A DNA stretch of 64,000 nucleotides from Rhynchonema sp. JSB1_4 (lineage: Eukaryota; Nematoda; Chromadorea; Monhysterida; Xyalidae), in assembly GCA_030248065.1 (NCBI GenBank), contig JASAMV010002497.1, positions 1 through 64,000 on the forward strand, given 5' to 3'. The notes beneath the pieces were generated by a model, which was not told the DNA's origin, did no database searches, and saw only the letters and a program-made list of their open reading frames with translations. Within the stretch, counting starts at the first letter, position 1, and the number at the start of each line of letters is the position of its first letter. A program made the position numbers and the translations under genes. Of the stretch, positions 33,338-44,298 are shown piece by piece.

Positions 33338-35046
33338 GTTGCTGACACGATGCAAGATTGTCGGCTAATTGTACGGTTGTCAGATTAAGCCGTCAAATCT
33401 AGCAATAATACAAGCCCCAATCTAGCGCGAGAAATAATACAAGTGATTCGACGACTTGACTTGACCACAGTCAAGCCAGGCTGTCACCACAACCACTTCG
33501 CTCATGGCTGCCAACAATAATCTGCTACAAACTCGCAATAAAAACTTCGTATGTTATAAGAGCTTGCAGTGTTGATCGCGACACTGATCATCAGCTTTCT
33601 AACATTTTAAGGTTTGAATTATAGCGAAAAGTTTGTTCTTCAAGAGGAAAAAGAAAATATCTATAGTGGTATAGTTGGTCCAAATTAGTGTTCGAAACAA
33701 ACAGGATTTTATTTATTTGTCGAACCCAAAATCGAGCCAACGATCGGACCACCCGTGGAGCTTTTTTGTGCAACAATGGGAACGAGTAACGTCAACCAGC
33801 GCAGAATTAGTCGAATGCTGCACATTGACAACCCGCAACAAAATAAATTCTGTCGTTGCGTTCCGCAGTGTGCACCCTTTGTGCGTGAACCATGGACCTA
33901 ATAAACTGCCTGTGGTTCAGTGTTTTATCATATCACTGTAGGCTCGCCGCTCATATTCAAAGAGCAGTGCACCAGACAGATAGATTAGCGTAGTTATGGA
34001 CTACTGATAGGCTGCAGCCGTTTTCGAAAATCGTATACCGCATGCGAATACTGCTTAGTCGGCTATGTATTATTGTTGTGCTTTGCTGCTACATTGCATG
34101 CTGCCAGCTGGATATCGCGCACAAAGGGTAAATAAACAGCGTATATGGCTCTCTTGCGCGCGCTCCAGTGGCCTTTTTGTGCATTGATATACAGCAGACT
34201 ATCATATCATCAAGTTAACTAACCCTATGATGCATAAACGTGGTACACTGAGCTTCGAGAGCAAAATACACCGGTATGCCACTTTATGTGCGTATTCTGC
34301 TTGTCCTGTGTATGTTTCTGCATCAATACGTTGTTTGTGTGTGTTATGAGCGCCATGCTGACTGTAACTTCTGGGCATTTCATCAAAAACGGAGAAACCT
34401 GACATATTTTTGGAAGGAATGCCAAAGCCCAAAAAATCATAATTGTAATAGGCCGCATTCGTCATGTTCTTTCGACCATTGGGTTACACTTATATGCGGA
34501 CTATAGTGGTAGCTGAAGCGGAAAATGGTTTTAACTGATTTCCGGGTCTGCCTCCCCCGCCGTTGGGTGTCCGTCTGATAGGTAGTGTCACCATCAAATC
34601 TTAACCAAATGTACCTATACTTGCACTCAATTGGTCAGAGGCACGCATTCAAGTCATGCCAAGTTCTGGTCCCAGACTTGTGCAACTGCCAATAAATTTG
34701 ACTTCATTTGAAGCTGCCCTCTAGTCACCAACAGACGTGGCACCAGAAATTTTCAAATTGCGCCGCGTTTTAGTGCCCCTCATTTAAAGGTCTTTATCAT
34801 GCTTGTTGTTACGGCTGTATGCCATCGTTGCCCACATGTATGGTTCGGTACATTTTGCCTGTGATAAAGTATGCCTAGCACAGAGGTATTTCTGAAACTG
34901 ATTTAAATGAAGCCATGAAGAGTATTTAAAGCAGTTTAAGCCCTCAAAGTAAGCGGCGTTTAACTATTTTGAGAAGGGGACCCGTTTGGTCGGTGATCCA
35001 CGTTTACGACTTTGTTTTTATCACGTCTGTGGCTCAATCGGACGCG
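33338..35046. other. Gene-free interval
   Basis: No open frame with recognisable similarity, no tRNA or rRNA, and no clear repeat beyond short low-complexity patches. Confidence 0.45.
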
Positions 35047-35367
35047 TAGTCCGTCCATCAGCTCATGTCACTTTCCGATGCTGATTGCTGACTTGTTCCC
35101 TTCCTCCACGTTCTACTGAAAGAGAAGTCGAAAAAAATTAATTTTGCTCCTAAAATGTGATTTGCATGAAATCCACGTGTTTTATCCATTTTAATTTAAT
35201 TTAATTTTAAATTTGATCGAATTCAATCCTTTTCGACACATTCTATCATTTTTTTAGTTTTTTTTTGCAAAATCGGTCCCACTCAATTTCTCTTTCATTA
35301 GAACGTGGAGGAAGGGAACCAACCAGCAAGCACCAAGACAAACTGTCATGAGCTGATGGACGGACTA
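35047..35367. mobile_element. Inverted-repeat element with TAGTCCGTCCATCAGCTCATG ends
   Basis: AGTCCGTCCATCAGCTCATG at 35048 is inverted at the right end (ending about 35367). A second matching inner block, TTCCCTTCCTCCACGTTCTA, is found in inverse at about 35303-35322. The centre is AT-rich. The length is 321 bases and no coding potential is seen. Confidence 0.8.
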
Positions 35368-37836
35368 TACTTTGAGCACAGCACGCACTGATTACGGTAG
35401 ATTTGTAATGACGGTTTGTCGCAGTGGATTTAGTTTTATGATGACAGCTTTTTCTGGAGCAATACAGTCCAGACAATCGTGCTTATAAATACTGTAGGTG
35501 CTGATGCGCTTCAGCTGTACGAGGCTCCTGCATGGGGAACATTGCATCACCAGAGACTAAGGGTGATATTTTTAAAGTAAAAGATAGTGAAAGGTCGGTG
35601 TAAGCTCAATCAAAAGCCGGTGGTGTCAGCTCGGTGTAAACGTGAAACATTACCTGCTAAGAAAACACCAGCACACCGACCCCACCCCACCATCACCAAA
35701 GCAGCCACTGATGTTTCAGTAGCTTGGGTCAAAGTACCCATTCATATAGCACAAGTACCACTTTCATGGGTCGAGTTTGCGAGGTTCAATTAGCATTATT
35801 CCTTTCATTGCTCTGTGTTTAAAATGCTTATGGGTGAATTTCGAAACGTGTAAAGTAGTGGGCAAAGTCGTTAAATTCGGTCGAAAAGCTCGTCGGCGAG
35901 CTCGTAACAACTTCCATTAACAATTTTCAGTTACACCGAGGTCTATCCCTGCTTCCCCGCCCCCCCCCCCCCCTCCCCCCCCCCCCCCTCCCCACCCCTA
36001 TCACGCTGGTGTTCACCGTAGGTGGTATGCGATGTCACCCGTTTATTATCCATCATCCTTCTGCTTACTTCGACGTGTTGCTTGTCTTACCGCGTGCTTT
36101 TATGGGCTATCATCACAACATCCTTTTTAGTTCCTCTTTTTGCCGAAATCTAATCGGTCTTATATTTTTTTAGAATCGCAGCAACATAAATGTACATTTT
36201 CCTGCACACATCAGCTTTTTGGCAGTCAATATTATGAAAGGTGCTGCCGTATGGTGGGGCATGTCAATAACCGGGGGCAAAAAATGTGAGTCCGATATTT
36301 TATAATGTCCATACGACGGCTACAGAGGATCGACTTCCATTACCGCGACTTTCGGAGCACCATTAGAGCTGGCAGGCTCTCGCTCTTTCTGTTGGTGTAT
36401 GTGTGTCTATTAAAAAATGACCCGAGCTGGTACGCGCACATTTAAGCCATATTCATCAATTGTGCCAGAGTTCCTTTTTCCAACGTTTACTTTTTGCGCT
36501 TTTACGACCAAGCACAACCACAATGCCTATAACATTCATTTTGGCATATACCATTTGGACAACCGTAAATTTTTTGGGGGCTTCCTTGATGTGCGTTGGG
36601 CAGCATAAAATTTCTGAGGTCATTGTTTGAAACATTGTGGGTAAATGGTGCACGTTTACAGCTGTACCTCATAACCGCTGCGACTCAATAGTTGCGCGTA
36701 TTACGCAGAAAGTGTCAAGCTAAACGCGCGGGGCATAACAAATATTTATACATTTATCATTCTTGTGTACATTTTTGCGACCGCGGGGCATAGTCGTTCG
36801 CTCGTTTTCTCATATCACCTTGACTATCACCATCGGATTTTACAAGGCAGCTTTTTTCGTTCCTTTGGTTGTTCGCAGCTTAAGCTGAAATGAGATATTA
36901 CTCTGTGACTGTTATTGTTTCTTTCTTGTGTTGTCGTGGTCAGATAACGACGCGCGCATGGTGCTGACAACAATAGTCCCATTGGTCCCGAATCTGATCT
37001 CCTGTACTTTGTCAAGTTTTCGCTTAAGCCCCGGAAGGCTTAAACGAACATATGACTTCTCCGGTACAGTAGTTTTGGGGAGTGCGCGGTGATGTCGCAG
37101 CAGAGATGAAAGGAACACTTTGGGACTTTTTTGATCTCAACCACCTGTTAGATTTTGATGAGTTAGTTGCAGCAAGAGTAAAACAGGGGCCGTAATATCG
37201 CAGCAGAGCAATTATGATTGGGGGGAGGATGAGCAGAGTAAGACGTGTGGTGATCATGTACAGATTGTGTGATAAAAGAATCGTTTTAGCTAGGTACGGC
37301 AAGTCCAAGTACATGTTTACGTCTGCGCTCCGTAAAGTATATATTGTAGTGAGGTTCAAACCACTCTACTGTGGACGTAAGTTTTTGCTTGTTATGCAGC
37401 CTGAATGAAATGAGGAACCTCGCAAACCACAACAACCGTTACAATTTGCTACGATACTAAGGCCACTAATGTCCTGCTGCCATATGACCGCTGCGGAATT
37501 TTCCGCGGACCCGTTTTGCGCACTTGAATCCACGTCGCGTGCATCATAATTTCTCATCATTTTGCATGAACCTGGTTCACCGTGTCCGCAGGTTTTTGAC
37601 CGGAAGCTTCAAACGCGCAGCATGTCATCCATTCTTTTGATATTGCGCTAAAATACAGTTATAGTACATATCGAGCAGCAAACTTTATTCAGGAAACAAT
37701 TATACTGAGCGTCGAAATGCCAATGTGCAATAAACAGTGAGTCATGCGAGGGTTTGCGTTGCTCAGCTAGGCGGAAGCAAGCAGCCAGAGACAAAATCTG
37801 CGAACGAATAATAATAGACAGGGGCACACGGCAGAC
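35368..37836. other. Gene-free interval with poly-C tract
   Basis: It contains an inverted motif GGTCGGTGT...ACACCGACC (35593-35680) related to the element at 40339-40495, and a C-rich tract at 35955-36000. Otherwise there is no recognisable gene or RNA. Confidence 0.45.
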
Positions 37837-38116
37837 GGTCAATTGAGCAAAGCACATTTGAGCAAGACCATTTTGGGCAAGTGAAAAAGAGCAGAGTCCA
37901 AAAGAGCAGAACCTACAAAACGAATAGGCCTAAGCCTAAGCCTAAACCCAAACAAAACTAATCTTAAGTGTGAGCCTAAGCTTAAGCCTAAGCCTGATAC
38001 CAAAATCAGCCTATGCCTAAGCCATTGGAAAAAAATATAAGTGCTCAGCTCTTTTGGCCCTGCTCTTTTTCACTTGCTCAAAGTGATCTTGCTCAAATGT
38101 GTTTTGCTCAATTGCC
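37837..38116. mobile_element. Snapback element with a TTAGGC-like loop
   Basis: The left arm (37837-37912, starting GGTCAATTGAGCAAAGCACA) is complementary to the right arm (38047-38116), with shared phrases CATTTGAGCAAGA, GTGAAAAAGAGCAG and AAAAGAGC. The loop (37928-38025) is made of CCTAAG/GCCTAA units in series, resembling the nematode telomere repeat TTAGGC. Non-coding. Confidence 0.78.
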
Positions 38117-40338
38117 CGGCCACCGAGCACACAACCAAACGCAACCTGTAGTATGCACTTGTTCAACGAGCATCTGTTGGCATTTCATTTCGCTTTTTTA
38201 TGAAGCTTTTCTCTCCTCAAACTCATGCTTTTATAATTGCCATGTTTTCAAACAGCAGATGTACCACATAGCACGGCTTTCGCGCTCTGCCCGCGTGCAA
38301 ACTGCATCGGGCAGATATTACTTCACGGTTTTGTAAGTGAATCAAAGCCAAAAATACTGATTCTGTTCCATTAACTTTGTTCTTTGCAAGTTCCGGGTGG
38401 TGCTCCTGCCTGTCTGACATCTATGTATAACGAAATACGACAGATGCGCATTAGCTGCCTACATGTAGGAATCGGTGCACCTTGTCCAAAAATATAATGT
38501 CATTTGCGGATCGCAGACGTGAAACTCTGAGCGTGACGAATATTTGCGTGGGCGATAATGCGAACAGAGCCCATCAATAGCTGAAATCCGTTCAGCTGCA
38601 CGGTTCATGACTTGTCTGAAGGGACTTTCGGGGTGATGTAGAAGTTGGCTCATCGTAGGATGGGTGACATGAATCGTTGACACTGAGTACTGCCGCATTT
38701 TTTCGTATACGCCTCATTTGGGTCAGTTTGCAAGCATGGGATGGAAACCGGATTTTGAACTTTATATTTACTGGATTTTGAACTTGAAATGTAAAGTATT
38801 GTTATGTCAGTTGAGACCGAGAGTGTTAATAATCCGTGTCAATTGCTCGGCATTTGGCAAGAAAGTTCTTTGGAAGACAGCCCATTACGATGCCCAATGG
38901 AAACACGGGGTGTGTGTTTCTCTTTGTCCCAAGCCTTTCTGCATACTAGATCATGGATTTTGCTTTTTCTGTATTTTGTGTGCGTAAAAATGCTGACTTT
39001 GTTAAACAAAAGTGATCCGAATGTTTGGAATCTATGGTGCGAATAGACACGTGGTCCCAGAAGTAGTACACCAATATGCAAAACTGCATGCCCCATAGTA
39101 ATGCTCAAAGCACGCATCCTGTACTGGTCAGGAAACCCAGAAGCGTAGGCGGCTGAGTGGTAGTAACGACCGCCTATTCAGTCCAATGGCAAGGTTCATT
39201 TAATGCTTGCTCAGGTGGAAAGTCAGATTGAAGCAACTCAGAACTCGCCCTCCTCAAATCACAGTAGAAAGTTTATCAAGGTTGTTTGTCAGAGTTGTTA
39301 TTTATGAAACATTGACATTTCTGTTGACGTTTGCATTACTGTTTACCTTGAAGCAGAAAGCATTTTAGCAATGATATATACTTTAAGTTTTCCACTTGCT
39401 CTTAAACTTGTTCTTCGGCTTGCTGCCCTACCGTTATGAGCATGTCATTGCCACGTTTTTTCGCACGCAACCACAGAACCAAATACATTAACCACGCGAA
39501 CACACACACACACACCACAAGTCCGAAACAAATCCTATTGACGCTGTGCAAAATGCTTGGTGGTGCACGAGCGCGCATTTTTTCGTTTGATTTATGTCAA
39601 ATTTGTGCTCTGACACACAGTATGTGTTTGTGTATATGCCTAGATTGGCAACGGCAGATAAAGTTGCCGAATTTTTCGCTCAAATCTTTGAAAACCGGCC
39701 GAGTTAAAGTGCAGTCATAGTCCAGAGCAGGGCAGGGTGGTTGAGCTGCCCGGTAGCGCGCGTGCAACCCTCTTCACTTGGTCTGGATGTTATTTGGGCG
39801 CGCATGGTCTTGTCTGTCATAACTGTGAGCCCCGCGCGTTTAAGAAAATCGGGAAAGTTCATTCAGCGCACAACAAGCACGAAGAAAATAAACTGAAAAA
39901 TAAAAAAAACGAACGCCCGCCTCGCGCCCTTTCTTTATTTGCATGGTTTCGGCGTGTTTCACTTGTCAAACTTTTTGATTGCGACAGCTTCGCCACGTTT
40001 GCACTGTTCCACGTTGGTTCGACTTTTACTTACCATATCTTGTGGTCAATATAACCTTACATACACAATTTGTAGTTTTTGACATTTATTTCAGCACTGG
40101 TAATCTACATAAATGTGATACTTTCAGCGCAGAAATCTGGCGGTTTGTTTATCGGTTGACACTTACCGCTAAGGTTCAGAAATATGTACCACCACTTGTT
40201 AAGCCCAGATGGCGGAACATAACGCTCTTTCCTGTTACGCACACTCCCACACAACCTTTTTTACCTTCGTCGACATGAGTGGTCCAACGGTAAGCTTCAG
40301 CTTATTTCCTCATCTTTTTGTACGTTATGTATATTATA
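38117..40338. other. Gene-free interval
   Basis: No recognised gene. A short (CA)n patch lies at about 39502-39515. Open frames of up to 105 codons occur on both strands without family resemblance. Confidence 0.4.
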
Positions 40339-40495
40339 GGGTGGAATTTTCGAAACGTTGTAAACGTCAGTTGCGTGTAAAGGTTGGTCGGTGTAAAACA
40401 TGAAACATTGCCTGCTTTTAACGTGGAATGTTTCATGTTTGCACCGACCGGGCTTTCGACGCCCAACGTTTTGCACCGTTTCGAACATACCACCC
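40339..40495. mobile_element. MITE with GGGTGGAATTTTCGAAACG ends
   Basis: The left end GGGTGGAATTTTCGAAACGTTG pairs imperfectly with the inverse of CACCGTTTCGAACATACCACCC. An inner pair, GGTCGGTGTAAAACATGAAACATT and its inverse, makes most of the 157 bases fold into one hairpin. A related fragment is at 35593-35680. Confidence 0.78.
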
Positions 40496-41967
40496 ATGGT
40501 TCCCAATGCATAATGCACTTTCACGATGTGTGTATGTATATGTTGCACAATCAAGCCGGGGTCCGGTACCCCGTGCTCCGTTTTGCATCAGAACAAAAAA
40601 TTCAATTATGTACGCGACCGGGCAGGCAGTCGTCGGTTTGAAGGAAAGAATAATGATGAACCCCTGCCCATCACAACACACACACACAGATGGTGGCCGC
40701 GCCAAGTGCTTTTCTTTGTTCATTCATGTCAACTTCGCAACCAGAGCAGCCTGATAACCCGGCAGCAAATTTGGTCAGATGGGCTCGGTCTTGGTCTTGC
40801 ATCGATCACACGTGGTATTTTTGCGTCGGTTTTAATTTGTGGTCACTGTTGCCACTTTGGAAACCAATGTCTTCCTGTAGCTGTCCATGAATAAGTTTCA
40901 TGTTGGTAAAAACTGTGTGGCATCAGTAACATCCCAATCTCGAAATATCATCCATGGGGACAGTCCGAGGCAAGACCGGGCCGGACAAATCATACCAAAC
41001 GCTTGACACACGTCTCTGAATTGCGCACCTGGCACCTTCTTGGCACACCGACAACACGTGCTGGCATCGTGGTTGGAACGAAATTGATATAGCCAATGAC
41101 AAAAAGTGCTTATACGGTATTTTCAGTACGTATCGGCATTTTTGTCGTATTCAAAATTTCTTGCTGTTGATCCATCATTTTGAAAGCAGCTCTTTGCGCG
41201 CAGTGTATAGTTCCGTGCCCAGTCAGGGGCAACTATGCATGGTGCAATTTCCCAGCGCAACAATGCAGCTACATATGTACAGTTTGTGTGGCCCGTTAGA
41301 GCAGCGACGTCGTATAGTAATTGGACTGACTCTGGGGCACGGTCTGGTCAAGTGGGCGCATTTGCGGCACACGTCTGTCGTCAATGTGCAGGTGTTGGTA
41401 GTTTGTGAGTAGCATGTATGTGTGTGTACAGTCTACCCTCACATGATCGGGCACGGGCTTATATTCAACTCGTCAACTCAGATCGTCGACGAAAGTCGTC
41501 AACTCATGCCGAATGCCTGATGCCAGTCGCGCTCAATCAATGCTCGGAGCAGACAACTTTAGTTGACAATTTGAGTTGTCCAAGAGTGCCCAGGGTCATT
41601 TACAAATGACATTGACTGTATAGGTACATGTCTATGTACATATAACCGTTTGTTGTTGTTGACCGTTATTAGCTGCGCTCGCAAGGAGTTGTGGAAAATG
41701 AATTACCTACAGACCTGCCTGCGACCGCAGTCACGAACCACAAACAGTCCACTTATCCGTCTTTTTCGCGCGAACTTTCGGCAAGATTACATATGGTCGT
41801 TTTTTCGCTGCCGACCAAACCAGCTGATTGATCACGTATGGTCGGACGAGAAAACATTTAGCGGAATATCGGAATATTCGTTCCCATTTGTTGTCCTTGG
41901 GTGGGATGCGAAGGTTAATGCCAGTATAAGTTGACGTCGCCTGAATTCATAAAAAAAATCATGGCTT
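40496..41967. other. Gene-free interval with GTCGTCAACTC phrases
   Basis: No recognised gene. CGTCAACTC/GTCGTCAACTC phrases at about 41469-41505 resemble those at 60765-60800, which suggests another dispersed repeat whose ends I cannot define. Confidence 0.35.
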
Positions 41968-42242
41968 CTATAGTAAATTTCTAATTTCGTTGCCTCATGA
42001 ATTTTTACAGACGCAGGGAAACTCCCGTTCGAAGTCGAAGCAGGCAACAAGCTGAACGCAAAGTCAACAAGCCACGCAGCTGGCTCGTGTGCGTTTCGAA
42101 TGTTTCAGTCACACAAGCTGTGTGTGTCAGCTGCGTGGCTTGTTGACTTTGCGTTGAGCTTGTTGCCTGCTTCGACTTCGAACGGGAGTTTTCCTGCGTC
42201 TGTAAAAATACATGAGGCAACGAAATTAGAAACTTACTATAG
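41968..42242. mobile_element. Near-perfect long snapback inverted repeat
   Basis: Arms of about 110 bases run from CTATAGTAAATTTCTAATTTCG (41968) through GTTCGAAGTCGAAGCAGGCA and AACAAGCCACGCAGCTG, and return almost unchanged ending at 42242. The loop is only about 50 bases. The low arm divergence suggests recent insertion. No coding potential. Confidence 0.9.
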
Positions 42243-44077
42243 CTCCCCAGGTCTCTTAAAACTGACTTAGCAGCAGCTTGACTTTCAGTTGCCCTCTGGT
42301 TACATAATCACACAGGCGGTCAAAAAATTCATAATTGCCGCCGCATTACCTGGAACGTTAAACGAATCAATTTGAAAGCCAAAGCTGACTGATTTATTCA
42401 TTCCGACAGTCAAATGACGGATGAATCTGTCACTTCATCCTTGCCATTCTATCCACAACTCATTCCGGTGGCTTTGGTTTTGTGGTGTGTCCTGTCTCTT
42501 CGGCACAGAGATGACTGATCAGAAGGGTGGGCTTGGGTCCCTGGAGCTCTTTTTTATGTTTCTACTGTTGTCCCGTTTCAGTGTTCGGCATCAAACGTAT
42601 ACCTACATAATGTACATGAAAATGCCCGGTACCTAGGTATATGTACTATATGTATACCCTCATTCCCATGCCATTTGCCCTGCTTTAGAATCAGGTCAAT
42701 TAGACTGCTCCAATACCGGTGTGTGTGCTTGGGTCACATTGGCGTTACACTATTTGGGATTGACGTTTGAATTGAAATTAGCACCAGCTACATACATCTA
42801 AGCTGCATGGGTATAGAATGCAAATTATGCCTAGGTTATTTTTAGGCGTGAATAAAAGGCGACGTGAAAGTTTCGAAGCTCGCGCTGGTTGCCCAGTTTT
42901 TTTCAGAGGCACACAGATCTAACATTCAGGATGCCTGCCTTTCAGTCCTCGGTTGAGCGACCTTGTTTGCGCGTGCCATTCGAAACTGTTGGTTGTTACA
43001 TTGGTTGGGCTAGCACAACTCGCACCATGGTGGTTTAGAGCTGGCATTCGGCTTCGGTTGAGAGGCTAGTCGTGGATGGCTTGAGCGTAGGCCCAAGCCT
43101 GAGCCAGAGTGTAAGCCTCAGCATAAGCCTAGACCTAACTGTGGGCCTAAGCCTCAGCCAAACGCCACGTAATAAAGCATCAACCGGCGCGAGCCGTGCC
43201 ATGGTTGTTGTTGTGGCTGACGCAGGCGTCTAATCCCATTAGAACGGTTCCTCGTGTTCACTGCACCCGCACACTTTGCATTCCGACAAACTTGCACACC
43301 TTTCTTAACGCACCACTCAGGTTCGAAGTTCTGTTCTTACCGGCTTGCTTCATTCCAGTTCCCAAACACACATATGTACATTAGGTACGAAACAAGTTGG
43401 ACAGTTTAACTGTAATCTGGAACCAGTAATACATACGTTATGTCATGTACAAAGAGTTTCGATGTCATTTCACGGAAAACTAAGAGAAATAAAGTCTCCG
43501 AAATGCCTGTTTTTCTGTCCGGTTAGTCTACGCGCACATTCAGAGGGAAATATGGGGAAATATTCGCACTCAGCCGGACGAACCAGCTTATACTATACAT
43601 AATACCTAACACCCAGCAATAAGGTAGATTGTTCGCTTAGAGGGCACGGAGGCGGTATAAGCAAGCTAATCGGGAATGGTTCAAGCACTTGCTGTGGCAC
43701 ACAAATACAGTAGTTATACAACGTACAGGCAGGTGGGTATTTTACCATGGACCATGTATACCCTATGCAGTATGGTCCTCGGTTGAGCACAAAGTGCTGC
43801 AATAGTGTGTCCATACTTGTAGCTATGGGTGTTCACGCGTATATGTATGTACATATGTATTTGTTGGCCACAGAACACCACACAAGCTTCAGTCAAGCGG
43901 TTTTGGCACAAAGATGCACTTTCACTGCGCATAGCAATGTCCCGCGATCAGCCGGCATTTCCATATAAAGTTAGTTCGCGCTTCCATTTTTATCATCAGA
44001 AAATGTCGTCAGGAATTTTATAATCCCTCGTCGTCGCGGCGTTTGCAGCTCCGCCCGTCACATTTTTTGTCCGGCCG
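42243..44077. other. Gene-free interval with TTAGGC-like patch
   Basis: At 43086-43158 GCCTAAGCCT-type units occur (GCCCAAGCCTGAGCC, AGCCTAGACCTAACTG, GGCCTAAGCCTCAGCC), degenerate but of the same unit as 37928-38025. There is no recognised gene. ATGTACATATGTAT-type microsatellite lies at about 43842-43860. Confidence 0.4.
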
Positions 44078-44298
44078 ATTGTAGTGTAGTTGACACAGGG
44101 CGCTGACACGGCGTTAATTTTATACACTCATTTAGGATTGCATTCAAAGTCCCAAGGGAAGGTGTACCCAGCTTATGCGCAGGTATATGAACATCAAAAT
44201 TGAGCAGCAAATTCAGCATGTCACGGGACGCAGCGTTGTGGGTGTGTGTCAGTTGAGTGTGTTGTCAACGACATTCTGTTTGTCAACCACTTTACAAT
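44078..44298. mobile_element. MITE, ATTGTAAAGTGGTTGAC family, copy A
   Basis: The left end ATTGTAGTGTAGTTGACA and right end TGTCAACCACTTTACAAT are imperfect inverted repeats. At 221 bases it is the longest of six copies found (44078, 52228, 55338, 55707, 59583, 60551). Confidence 0.65.

Noticed and set aside
39137..39200. tRNA-like A-box (GGCGGCTGAGTGGTAG) and a GGTTC about 50 bases downstream
   Set aside because: The B-box lacks the GGTTCGANTCC consensus and I cannot draw acceptor, anticodon and T stems. It may be a decayed tRNA-derived repeat but is not supported as a gene.
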